From the NCBI GenBank assembly GCA_012800625.1, contig JAAZIY010000317.1:1-10504 (forward strand): a DNA stretch of 10,504 nt. Direction: 5' to 3'. A program made the translations under genes and the position numbers. Source of the DNA: Lentisphaerota bacterium (GTDB taxonomy: Bacteria; Verrucomicrobiota; Lentisphaeria; Oligosphaerales; Oligosphaeraceae). The notes under the pieces were generated by a model, which ran no database searches, was not told where the DNA came from, and was given only the letters and a program-made list of their open reading frames with translations. Positions within the stretch are counted from its first letter, which is position 1; every line of letters begins with the position of its first letter. This document shows, piece after piece, positions 1-9,100 of the stretch.

Positions 1-1
1 A

Positions 2-17
2 GGGAGCCGGCGCTCCC
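2..17. other. GC-rich hairpin at the left window edge
   Basis: GGGAGC and GCTCCC form a perfect 6-bp stem around a 4-nt loop. The palindrome GGGATCCC lies directly beside it at 19-26. On the minus strand it could be the rpsU terminator if a T-run continues beyond position 1, which is outside the window. The sequence between it and the rpsU stop (18-121) shows no gene and no tRNA-like structure. Confidence 0.35.
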
Positions 18-60
18 AGGGATCCCACAACCTTTTTAGACGCGCTCTAGCATAGGCCAC

Positions 61-115
61 AAAAGAAAAAAGCGAACAGAATGTAATATCCTGCCCGCTT
101 TGGGAAAACAAGGCG
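61..115 (-). terminator. weak candidate terminator downstream of rpsU
   Basis: Just past the rpsU stop, the minus strand can form a hairpin at 96-115 (CGC-C-TTG stem, TTTTCC loop, CAA-A-GCG, one internal mismatch). A T-rich stretch (minus strand of 61-71) follows, but it is about 25 nt beyond the stem instead of directly after it. It is therefore not a textbook intrinsic terminator. Confidence 0.2.
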
Positions 116-121
116 CCCGCC

Positions 122-283
122 CTAGCGCGCGCGTTTGCTCATGCGACGCTTGACCTCGCTGGGCTTCTCGTAATGACGACGATTACGCAGCTCCCGCATC
201 GTGCCTTCCTTGTCCATCTTCTTCTTGAGACGACGTAGCACACGCTCGACTGGCTCATTTTTACGGCATTTGATCTCTGACAT
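122..283 (-). CDS. rpsU: 30S ribosomal protein bS21
   Basis: This gene encodes 53 residues from ATG at 283 to TAG at 122-124. It begins MSEIKCRKNEPVERVLRRLK and contains the hallmark bS21 features: a KxRxNEPV(E/D)xxLRRxK N-terminus, a basic helix with KKMDKEGT, the RNRRHYEKPSEVKRR segment and an Arg/Lys-rich end. bS21 sits on the platform of the small ribosomal subunit near the 3' end of 16S rRNA and takes part in translation initiation. The protein is shorter than the 71-residue Escherichia coli form because the C-terminal basic extension is missing. Short forms are common outside proteobacteria. The start is fixed by the conserved N-terminus and by a very strong Shine-Dalgarno run (GGGGGTGA) eight bases upstream. 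It lies 193 bp downstream of the metalloprotease gene on the same strand and has its own candidate promoter, so it is probably transcribed independently. A longer open frame overlaps it at 139-378 but shows no ribosomal protein features. Confidence 0.95.
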   Translation of the reverse strand: MSEIKCRKNEPVERVLRRLKKKMDKEGTMRELRNRRHYEKPSEVKRRMSKRAR

Positions 284-290
284 GCTGAAT

Positions 291-306
291 TCACCCCCTC
301 TCGGGG
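291..306 (-). promoter_or_regulatory. rpsU Shine-Dalgarno sequence within a small GNRA-tetraloop hairpin
   Basis: On the minus strand the leader reads CCCC-GAGA-GGGGGTGA, ending eight bases before the rpsU ATG. The GGGGGTGA is an exceptionally strong ribosome binding site. Its four G residues can pair with the preceding CCCC across a GAGA loop of the GNRA class. The stem would partly hide the Shine-Dalgarno sequence, which fits translational control of bS21. The sequence is seen directly, and the regulatory role is inference. Confidence 0.5.
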
Positions 307-350
307 CATTTGACGTTCTATATGAAAAGAATTTATATCGGCAAACAAGT

Positions 351-378
351 AATATATAGCCCGGCTAGACAAATTCAA
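351..378 (-). promoter_or_regulatory. candidate sigma70-type promoter for rpsU
   Basis: Reading leftward, -35 TTGAAT (373-378) and -10 TATATT (351-356) are separated by 16 bp. They match the sigma70 consensus at four and five of six positions. This would give a leader of about 60 nt before rpsU. A weaker alternative, TTGCCG (339-344) with TATAGA (317-322) and also 16 bp apart, lies closer to the gene. Both sit in the AT-rich gap between the metalloprotease gene and rpsU. Confidence 0.45.
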
Positions 379-439
379 GCCATATGCCGTCGTAAAAAAA
401 GAATTACGCCAGTAAATTGACCGCGTGCAAAAGTTATTT

Positions 440-458
440 GGACACTAAGGCACACCAA
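440..458 (-). repeat. left copy of a 19-bp inverted repeat (decamer-repeat family)
   Basis: The minus strand reads TTGGTGTGCCTTAGTGTCC. This equals 18 of 19 bases of the plus-strand sequence at 3087-3105, so the two copies form an inverted pair enclosing the metalloprotease gene. It contains two 10-bp units of the CTTnGTGTnn type. It lies 18 bp past the gene's stop codon. No target-site duplication is visible outside the pair. Confidence 0.8.
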
Positions 459-476
459 AGTTTTTCCTCTTCTGGT

Positions 477-3056
477 TTAGGGTGTCTCTGGCTCAGGCTC
501 CGGCGGTGGCGGCGGATGCAGTGAGATCAATATGCTTGTCAGGTTTTCGCCGAGGCCCACTCCTGAGCCAGTCATTGTATATGTGGGGTGTATTTCTATG
601 CCTATGCGGTCCGTGGCATTATTTGGCGCCAAATACAGCTCATATCCTGTTTCGCTGGCCAACTCGGCCAAAGGCACAATAAATTTTTGTGTTTCATAAA
701 ACTTGCTCTGCAAGGCATGGTAGTAAAGCAGCACAACTGAGGCTTCTTCTGTTGGCTCGCTAGTTGCCTTAAAATCGACATCCTCTACATTAGGTACTTT
801 ACCAAAGACTTCAAGCAAAACCCCTGGGTCTATATTTGAGCGTATGCGTACGGTCAGCGGAAAATTTTCCTCCAGCTGGCAAGTGACAATGCGGAAGCGG
901 CTGTGGGCACTTCCGTCTGACGTCGCGCCGCCAGACCAATAGCTCACTGCGTATTCTCCCAGTACACCGACCTGGTCGCAGCTCAACTCCAGGTCGGCGC
1001 TGGCCTGGAGCAGGCGCTCGCCCCAAAGATCAAAATAGGTGCTTTCTGCCGGCAAGCTGATTTTACCCAGTATTTGCAGGCTCATGTTTAGCGGCTGCAA
1101 GGCCCCCGACTCCTGTGTTCCAGAGCTGGCCTTCACGCCCACCAAGCCTATGCTCATCGGGCGCTTGGCATTTTCCAAGGCAGCCAGATCAAAGTTTAAC
1201 CCCCGCTTTTTTTTCCTGCTATCATGTTTCACACTGTCAATTTTAGTGATGCCTACGCAGCTAGGCCCCTCAAAGAGCACGGCAAACAGGCCGCTGCAGG
1301 TCTCATCGACTTGTGCCTTGGCATAGAGGCCCTTCTCATAAAGCTGCTGAGGCTCCGGAAAATTGAAGAGCCAGGTGACCGCCCCAAAGTCCTGCACTTG
1401 GAAGTCATGCTCCTGCTTGCCATTCATGTCGGCCAATGTGGTGATTTTGCTTTCCTTGCCGTTTAGCGCATAGCGTTTCCAGTCGCCCTCGTTCTGATCG
1501 TAGTTTTTGAACATGAAGATTGCCGCTTGGCCATTGTTGCCGAAGACGCTTTTGCCGCTGGCTCCCTCGCTGACTGCGTCGCTGAGGTAGTTGCGCAAAA
1601 ATACCAGGTAGAGGTAGTCCAGGCCGCCAGGCGACTGTGAAGCAGCGGCACTGCTCAGCGGGGCCATGCCCTCCCCTCGGGCATAGGCCTCATGACTGCA
1701 GACCTTGAACCAGAAATCATCTTTCCAGTCATGGCGTTTGTAGAGATAGTAGGCGAATGCTGATATACTGTAGCCATGCGCACCAGCCAGGCCGCTGCTA
1801 AAGCGCGAGCTGGGATAGTAAAGCCCGTTGATCGGGGCGCGGTAGTTTTTGTAGGTGGCCGGGCAATAGTTGTCCCCCTGGCTGCTGACCCTTCCTTCCA
1901 TCCAGGTGGCGCTCATCTCATCAAGCCACAAGGTGCTGTTCTTGTCGGTGTAGCAATACTGCAGATAATGTAAAAATTCATGCGCGACGATTTCACGGCG
2001 GGTCGGGCTGCCGAGCACTCCGCTGTTAAGCTCAAGATAGGGCGGTGACCAAAAACCGGGCGGGTTGCACCAGGCCGAGTCGGCATCCTCATTATTGCCG
2101 TAAAGGCCGAAAAACTTGGCCTGGTCGGGCTTCTTGATGAGCACCTTGATTTGTCGGGCACTCTCGCCCCATTTTTCGATGCGCTTCTCCTCCGGAAAGC
2201 CCATGGCCAACCCCATTCTGAAAGCGCTCTCCAGGTCGCGCAGCAGCGCATCCATGCGGATTATCTCTTCTGCGCTGACGCTATTGCTTAGGGGCTGTAT
2301 GCGGAAATGCTCGCTGCTATAGCGGACAGCGCCCAGCCAGTCGCGCTCTATATCCAAGATCAGAGCGCCGGATTCAGCCGGGGAGGAGGCGCGCGTGCCG
2401 GGTTGCGCGGCGAGGTTTTGCGGGCACCATATGAGTCTGCCCTCGCTGCGGCTGACGCCGTCCTCAGGCTGGTTGAGCAACTGAAAATGCCAGTCGGCGG
2501 CAGCGGCATTGCGGGCCAGATGATAGCTGCCCAGAACCAGCGAGTGGCTCTCAGTGGCGCGGCTGCCCTGAGGCAGAGGCAGGGAGATTTCCAGGCCCTC
2601 GGCGGCGGGCAGGCCGAAAAGCATCAATGACGTTGTGCCTTCCGGGCTGTCCAGCCCCTTATCACGCAGTATTTGCCGGTCTATGCTGGCCAACACCAAT
2701 GTCTCGTCCCGGACAAAGGTGCCGGCGGGGACAGTCAGGCGGAAGCCGCTGTCGCCATGCTGCAAAGCACCGCCGGCAACACCGATTTCGCTACGGGCCA
2801 AAAAGACTGGCAGCGGCTCCCCCCGCAGGGCGGCCTCGAGCAAGTCCCGGTCTTCCTGGTCTACTCTGCCATTGAAATTCAAGTCGGCCTCCGGCGTCGG
2901 GCTGACCAGGCCGTCCAGCATGGCCTTCAGGCGCACCAGGTCGGCAATATCCAAGCGCCCGTCCCGGTTCAGGTCGCCAGGCAAAGCAGCACCCAAAGCC
3001 AGCAGCGACAACAACAGAAACAGCAGGAAAAAGGATTTCAGAGCATGTATTTTCAT
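477..3056 (-). CDS. secreted dockerin-bearing HExxH zinc metalloprotease-like protein
   Basis: The 859-residue product starts at ATG 3056, placed 4 nt after AAGGGTGA. Residues 1-24 form a signal peptide (MKIHALKSFF, Leu-rich core, cleavage near GAA/LPG). Residues 27-80 are a type I dockerin with two calcium loops: D28-N30-D32-D36-D39 and D58-N60-N62-D66-D69. Residues about 88-165 (GGAL...LTVPAGTF) resemble a ZU5-type segment. The probable catalytic core holds HEFLHYLQ at 359-366 (zinc ligands H359 and H363, catalytic E360). It is followed by WLDEMSATWMEG, where E380 is the likely third ligand, as in gluzincins of the HExxH...WLxEG type. Residues 520-840 look like beta-rich domains that I do not recognise. 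The protein ends in a Pro/Glu tail (HPPPPPEPEPETP). It lies 48 bp downstream of the giant cysteine-peptidase gene, probably in one operon, and the dockerin could bind that protein's cohesin-like domain. Proteolytic activity and partner are inferred. Confidence 0.85.
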   Translation of the reverse strand: MKIHALKSFFLLFLLLSLLALGAALPGDLNRDGRLDIADLVRLKAMLDGLVSPTPEADLNFNGRVDQEDRDLLEAALRGEPLPVFLARSEIGVAGGALQHGDSGFRLTVPAGTFVRDETLVLASIDRQILRDKGLDSPEGTTSLMLFGLPAAEGLEISLPLPQGSRATESHSLVLGSYHLARNAAAADWHFQLLNQPEDGVSRSEGRLIWCPQNLAAQPGTRASSPAESGALILDIERDWLGAVRYSSEHFRIQPLSNSVSAEEIIRMDALLRDLESAFRMGLAMGFPEEKRIEKWGESARQIKVLIKKPDQAKFFGLYGNNEDADSAWCNPPGFWSPPYLELNSGVLGSPTRREIVAHEFLHYLQYCYTDKNSTLWLDEMSATWMEGRVSSQGDNYCPATYKNYRAPINGLYYPSSRFSSGLAGAHGYSISAFAYYLYKRHDWKDDFWFKVCSHEAYARGEGMAPLSSAAASQSPGGLDYLYLVFLRNYLSDAVSEGASGKSVFGNNGQAAIFMFKNYDQNEGDWKRYALNGKESKITTLADMNGKQEHDFQVQDFGAVTWLFNFPEPQQLYEKGLYAKAQVDETCSGLFAVLFEGPSCVGITKIDSVKHDSRKKKRGLNFDLAALENAKRPMSIGLVGVKASSGTQESGALQPLNMSLQILGKISLPAESTYFDLWGERLLQASADLELSCDQVGVLGEYAVSYWSGGATSDGSAHSRFRIVTCQLEENFPLTVRIRSNIDPGVLLEVFGKVPNVEDVDFKATSEPTEEASVVLLYYHALQSKFYETQKFIVPLAELASETGYELYLAPNNATDRIGIEIHPTYTMTGSGVGLGENLTSILISLHPPPPPEPEPETP

Positions 3057-3060
3057 CGCT

Positions 3061-3068
3061 TCACCCTT
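3061..3068 (-). promoter_or_regulatory. ribosome binding site of the metalloprotease gene
   Basis: The minus strand reads AAGGGTGA-AGCG-ATG, a good Shine-Dalgarno sequence that supports the start at 3056. Its upstream end overlaps the first unit of the decamer repeat array. Any structure formed by the array could therefore affect translation of this second cistron. Confidence 0.7.
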
Positions 3069-3105
3069 CGTGTGTCTTCGTGTAGCTTGGTGTGTCTTAG
3101 TGTCC
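3066..3105 (+). repeat. four-unit degenerate 10-bp tandem repeat in the intercistronic gap
   Basis: Four head-to-tail decamers are seen on the plus strand: CTTCGTGTGT, CTTCGTGTAG, CTTGGTGTGT and CTTAGTGTCC. They fill nearly the whole 48-bp gap and touch the stop codon of the upstream gene. The last two units are the inverted partner of the copy at 440-458. Short CTTnGTGT-rich intergenic repeats occur in various bacterial genomes, but I cannot assign this one to a named family. Confidence 0.85.
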
Positions 3106-6100
3106 TAAAAATCCTGGAAGAGCCAGTAGACTTGGCCGGGCTGCAATTGCTCCTGGCTATGCAGCTCGAAGCTGTCCTTGCCGATTTTAAAGATGACGCG
3201 TGCTTCCTCGGGTATCGGGGTTTCTTTCGGCAGGCTGAGCAGATTCCAGCCCGGCTTGAGGCTTATCTCGCTGCTAAGCTCTGCAAAAGGCAGGCCTGCA
3301 CTGCCGCCCCGTTCCACATAGAGCAATAGCGGCTGGCCGGCCTTCAGCTCCCGACTCTGCAGCCAGCGCCCCTGCTCAGTGTCCCAGCTCCAGAGCGCCG
3401 AGACGTCAATGCCTTGGGCGTAGAGGCTCTCCAGCCAGCCGGGCAGCTCTGCGGCGGAGATGGTTTCTGCTGCTGTATAGTACATCCAGCCGGGCTGGAA
3501 CTGCACTGGCTGGCGGCTGCTCTCAGTTTCGATCAGAGTGCTGCAGGCATTGGCCAGGTCGGAGTAGGCCCCGCACTGCCTAGACAAAGCCGGCGAGGAA
3601 TCAGACAGCCCAATGCTCACTGCGTAGTCTTCCTTCAGACCCCAGGGCAGCTCGAAGAGCAGCCAGGCCAGCGGGGTTTCTCCGGCAATGAATTCGACTT
3701 CCGGGTTTTGCAGCGTAATGCGCAGCGTAGTCAGGCCGGGGGAGCGGGTTTCGCCAGCAAGAGGCCAGTAGGCAAACTCTGCTTCCGGCTGCATTTGACT
3801 GCCGGCCCAGTCCAGACCGCGGAAGCGCAGCTGGTCCGGGAAGCTCACTTGCAGATCAAAGGCCTCATAACTGCTCGGAGCCGAAGTTAGATACAGCGGC
3901 AAAGCGGCAGTCGCGCCGGCGGCAGCGGCGGCGCCGCCCAGTTCCAGTTGCGCAGCGCCAATCTCATAGACCGCCTCAATGCCGCAATCCTGCTCAAGCG
4001 TAAACTGCAAAAAAGCCTGCTCTGAGACTATCTCGCCGTCTTTGCGCCAATGCCGGAATTGTAGTTCATTGCTAGAGCCGGCGTGGATTATCACCTGGTC
4101 GCCATGCATCAGGGTATATACCCCACTGGGGTAGCTGAGCAGATACTCCGCCCTGGGATCGCAGAGCAATTGCAGGCGGTGCTGAATAAGGGGGCTAGGG
4201 TCAAAGCCCGGAAAAGAAATATCTTGGACCGCTTCAGGCCAAGACAACAGATGGGACTGCTTCGGGTCATAGCCAAAGGCATTTCTTCCCCAGCGCCACA
4301 GTTCGCCGGTGCTGCTGAGAGCCAGTACTTGGGCACCGCCGCCGTAGATGGAGAGAAATTCAGGCAGTTCGCCGGCCAAGGGGTGCAAGGTGGGCACAAA
4401 GTAAGCCTCCGGCTCCGAACTGCCTACTCCCATAAACCAGGAGCCGCCGTTGTAGCCCCAAATACGGAGCTTGCCCGCGCTATCAACTGCAAAGCAACTG
4501 CGCTCTACCACAAAGATGCGCTTAATGCCGCTTAAACCGTTTAGCAGAGTCGGAGTTGCCTGCGCGGATTTGTTTGCACCCAGCCCCAAAGCGCCACTGT
4601 AGTTCTGCTCCCATGACTTGCCCCAGACGTAAACCCGGCCATCCTGGCTCAGAGCCAAAACCACGCCGGAGCCGGCGGCTATGGCCTGGACATTGCTCAA
4701 GCCTGGGATTGGCGCCGGTTGCTTGTGCGCCACCCCAGTGCCGCTGAACTCGGCAGCGCCCCAGCTTGCCAGCGTGCCGTCATCATACAAGAAAATAAAA
4801 GCATAGGCGGCCATTTCGCCGGCCTCGGCCACAGCGATGACCCTGGCATTTTCCTTCAGGCCGAACACCCTTCTAGGTCGGCTCTGCGGCAGTTCTTCGT
4901 AGGGCATCCTGCCCCATATATAGAGACTGCCGTCGGCCTTTTGAGCAAAGCGGGTGTTTTTGCCGGCATATACTTTGACCGCGCCGCTGAAATGCCCCTG
5001 GCCATCGGGGTCCAAGACCAGGTTGTAATCTTTTAGCGCTGTATAAGTGCTCTTGCTGGCACCATTGCCCAGCTCGCCATAATTATTGCCGCCCCAGGCA
5101 TAGAGGCGACCGTCATTACCCAACGCCAGGCTGTCGCCAACCAGGTCCAGCAGCTTAATTTCGGAAAACTGTTCCGGGAATTCAAGGCGGGTTGAGCTGC
5201 CCGCTGTGACTCTGTGGGCAAGTCTGCCATCGCTAGTAAGGCTATAGTCGCCGCCGTCAGGATTCGGCTTGGGCTGGCAGCGGAACTGGCGGGGGCTGAA
5301 GACGGCGCTCAGGCTCAGGTCGCTGTTGAACGTCCAGTCGAATTGCGCCTGCCGCGCGTTTTCGCCCAGTTCGCTAACTGACTGCCAGGCTTCAAAGACA
5401 TAGTTGAGCCTGGGCAGCGCCGTCAGGGTGGCGCTGCTGTTCTTGGCCAGACTGTACAGACCTGCTTCCGGCAGTGTGCTGCCGGCCTCCGGCGGCGAGG
5501 ACTGGATATGCAGGCTAAGCTCCTCGGCAAATAACTCAAACACGGCGCAGAGCGAGTTTGCCCCCTCGCCTATGTTGACCCAGGTCTCGGGATTGTCAGG
5601 CTCATCTACCGGGCCTTCCCAACGCAGGAACCTGTAGCGTTCGCCGTCCTGCGCCCTGACTTGCAGCCTGGCTCCCACTCGGGCGGCATAGTCTGCCGGC
5701 GGCGGCGTGACCGTGCCCAGGCCGCTGTAGGGCACTGCGCTTCCGGGCTGGTCGGCGGCTGAGCGCAGCATGATGCTCAAACTGCCATTGTCACTCTGCC
5801 ATTTCGGCGCGTTTTCCACCAGGGTCGGAGTCCACATAGCGGCACTAGTGCGCGCATTGATTTGGCCAGACTCATTGTCTCCCCAGCCGTAGAGCTGTTC
5901 ATCCTCAGTCAAAGCCAGGCTGTGTCTGGCGGCGGCCGCGATACAGATCACATTATCCAGACCGGGCAATGCGTAGGGGGCGGCGACAATCTCCTGGTCA
6001 AGCTGGCCGTCGCCATCGCCATCCCCCATGCCGACTTGTCCCTGACGGTTGTCTCCCCAGGCATAGACCTGGCCGTTTTCGCAGAGCGCCAAGGCATGGC

Positions 6101-9100
6101 GATAGCCGCAGGCGATGGCAATGACCGGGCTGGGAAAGGGAGGCAGCATTTGCGCCTCGAGTATATCGTTGTTTTCATAAGTGCCCTGCCCCAGTTGGCC
6201 AAAGCGATTGTTGCCCCAGCTCCAGACCCGGCCCTGGAAGTCAAGCCCCAGGGAAAATGCGACTTGGTCTTCCAGAGCCGCCTGGTTTGTGGCCAGGGCC
6301 TTGAAACGGGGTATGCCGCTTATGGGCGTAAAGCTGTCTATGGGATTTTGACTGCCGTCGCCGAGTTGGCCGCATTGATTTGCGCCTATGCCCCAGGTCT
6401 CTCCCTGCTGACTCAAAAGCAGGGCATAGCTGTCGGTGCAGGCGGCCTGGACAAAGCCGGGGTTGACTGTAGCAGAGGTCGGCCACCTGTCATATGGGTG
6501 AACAGCCATCAGGGCGCCCTTGAAGCTGATATAGTCCGACTGGACTCCGCTGGGATTCATAAAATAGGCAACCATGCTATTGCTGCCGCCGCACCACAAA
6601 GCCAGGCTGGTTTCGGCATAGTTGTATGTCCACCATTTGCTTGAGTCCAGAGCATGGCTCTGCACCAGGCTGTCCAAGGGGAAGTTGCGCGGATCATCAA
6701 GAGCGGCATTGTCATATCCGACCGAAAAGCCGCACCAGGTTTGCTGGTCATTGAGGCTGAGCCAACGCAATTCGGGCGAGCTAGCCGCCGCCAGAGCCGG
6801 CATGCCATCCTCGCTCTGCAGCCATTCCGGCCCGGTGGCGGCGGGCAACAGGAAGCTGTCGCTCCAGGCCCAGACATTGCCCTGGCGGTCGCGCATGGCG
6901 CTATGGGTGGCGGCAGTGTACAGCAGTTCATGGTCGGGCACGAAACGGGCTGTGACCACGCTGTCTTCAAAAGCCCGCACACTGGTTTTCCTGGCCAAGG
7001 GCGAGTCCACCGGCCCCTCCCAATGCGAAAAGCGCCAACCGGGCCGAGCTGTGGCCAGGACATAGGCGATGCCGGTGCCGGCCTGGATTGAACTGCCGGC
7101 CAATTGCACATAGCCGCCGCTCTCAGCGCCCTGGGAGTCCAAGGCCTTGGCATTGATCTGAATCAGGGGAAGGTCTTGTTCAGGCAGTGGCTCGCCGGGG
7201 CTGGGGATTGCCTCCGAACCGCTGGCGTCAACGCTGGCCTCCCCGCTCCAGGGCGAGAGCTTACCGCTCGTATCCACGGCTCTGACGCGCCAGTAAAGCT
7301 TCCCGGCGGGCAGTCTCCGGATGCTCAGGCCCGGCTTAAGCAGCATTGCTGCATTGCCGTAGGCGACATTGCCGCTACACAAGTTATAAACGCCGCTTGC
7401 TGTACCTAGCTGTAGAAGATAGCGCAGCGCGCCGGCACTGGTAAGGTCGTCTGCAGGCGCGCTCCAGTTGAACCTGACTTTGCCCTGGCCTAGAGCCTCT
7501 GCGCTCAGGGCGCTCGGAGCTGCCGGCGCGGCATTGGGGCGCTGCTGGCCAAAGTAACCGCAGGCCAGGTTCTCGAGGAAAAACATCTTGCAAAGCTCAG
7601 CTCCCGGGCCGCGCCCTGCGACAAAACCGGCCTTGCTGGTGATCAGCCCGCCGCTGAGCAGGTCCAGGTCGCCGTCATTGTCAAAATCGACGGCGCAAAG
7701 CATGGAGGCTCCCATAAAACCCAGTGTGGAGGGCAGCTGCATGCCGCTGTCAAGAAAACTGCCGCTGCCTTCGTCCCAGTGCAGAACCCGGGTGTAGTGC
7801 CGGTATAGGGGCTTCGCCGGAAATTGTTCGGTGGAGCCGTATGACCAGCCTAGTGTGATACCCTGGTTCTCGATTCCGCCTATAATGGCCTCTGCTCTGC
7901 CGTCATTGTCCAGGTCGGCCCAGAGCACGCGTCCGCCCCAGAGCGGCGGCAGGCCTGAGGGCATGGCGATGTTTTTGGGCTGTCCCTCGCCTCTGCCCTG
8001 CATTATGCCGTAAAAGCGCTGCTTGCTGCCCAGCGCGCCATCCTGGGATCCGCCGCTGTAGAGTATGTCGTCGCAGCCGTCGCCGTCATAGTCGGCTATG
8101 GCGATGCTGAAGTTGTGGGCGGCTGGCAGCGGGAGCAGTTGTGGGCTGAAGGTATAGTCGCCGTTGTTTTTGTACCAAAGCAGACGCTTCTCGCTGCCCT
8201 TGCGCCCGCTGGCCACCAAGTCGGGCCACGAGTCTCCGTTGATGTCTCCGGCGGCAATGGCCGGAGCAAAATTGCCTAGGCTGTAGGTTATGTCATTATA
8301 TCGCTCACTTAGCGTATAGGCGCTGAAATTTCCGGCTGTGGTTTGAAACAAAACCAGGGTCTTCTCAGAGCCGGCCACCGCCAGGTCGGGCCTGCCGTCC
8401 AGATCGAAGTCGGCGCTGCAGAGCATACCCGGCCCGCAGGAGTAAGGCAGGCTTTGGGCCAGCGTGAAATGCGCCTGGCCATTGTTTTTCAGTATATGTA
8501 TGCCCTTGTCGCTGCCGGCCACCAGGTCCAGGTCGCCGTCATTGTCTATGTCCAGCCAAAGCAGCTCTGCAGCACCGCTGTCGGCAGGCAGTGGCAGCTC
8601 AATGGGCGGCAGGAGGCCGCCTTGTTTATCGTTCAAATACAGACGATGCAGATAGACGATGTTGTCGCCACTGTCTTTTTGTCTGGAGGAGACTGCCAGA
8701 TCCGGAAAGCCGTCGCCATTGGCGTCGCCCCAGGCGGCGCTGCCGTTTTGCGGATAAATGTCCTCCAGCCCCAGGCTGCGCTCCTGCAGTATATTGATCT
8801 CGGCACTGAAGCTGGGGTAGGAGGAGCTGTAGCGTTGCACACTGAAGTCAATATTGGGCAGCGCAGCGCTGTATTCCTGGAAGCTGCCGTCTTCTTGCGG
8901 CAGGCGCCTGATTATCTCCAGACCGCAGAGCTTGCCCAGGGGCTGCGTTTCTGCAATGTACGGCATCTCAAAGATAAGACTGGGGAACCTGCTCTGCGCC
9001 ATGCTTGAAAAATCTTGGATATAATCGACTATGTTGGTGAAAGCCGTATTGCTTTTTGTGACATATAAATTGACGGGAAAGTCAATGTCCAGCGGCTGGC

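Noticed and set aside
139..378. 79-codon minus-strand open frame covering the bS21 region
   Set aside because: It is out of frame with rpsU, lacks recognisable protein features, and overlaps the conserved 53-residue bS21 frame with its strong ribosome binding site.
390..412. Intrinsic terminator after the metalloprotease gene
   Set aside because: There is a T7 run on the minus strand with a short CGTAA/TTACG repeat, but the T-run lies inside the loop and not after a GC-rich stem.
440..3105. Insertion sequence or transposon bounded by inverted repeats
   Set aside because: The enclosed gene is a dockerin metalloprotease with no transposase features, and no target-site duplication is visible. 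A cassette origin stays only as a hypothesis.
2673..3329. 218-codon plus-strand open frame across the intercistronic gap
   Set aside because: It overlaps the signal peptide and dockerin of one gene and the C-terminus of the other, has a Gln-rich translation of the antisense strand, and has no supported start.
5862..6644. 260-codon plus-strand open frame inside the giant peptidase gene
   Set aside because: It is antisense to clear RCC1 repeats. GC-rich codon use on the minus strand leaves long open antisense frames, and the translation shows no domain or signal.
8343..9008. 221-codon plus-strand open frame
   Set aside because: It is antisense to the FG-GAP propeller coding region, and its translation is low-complexity and lacks motifs. 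It is a shadow frame.
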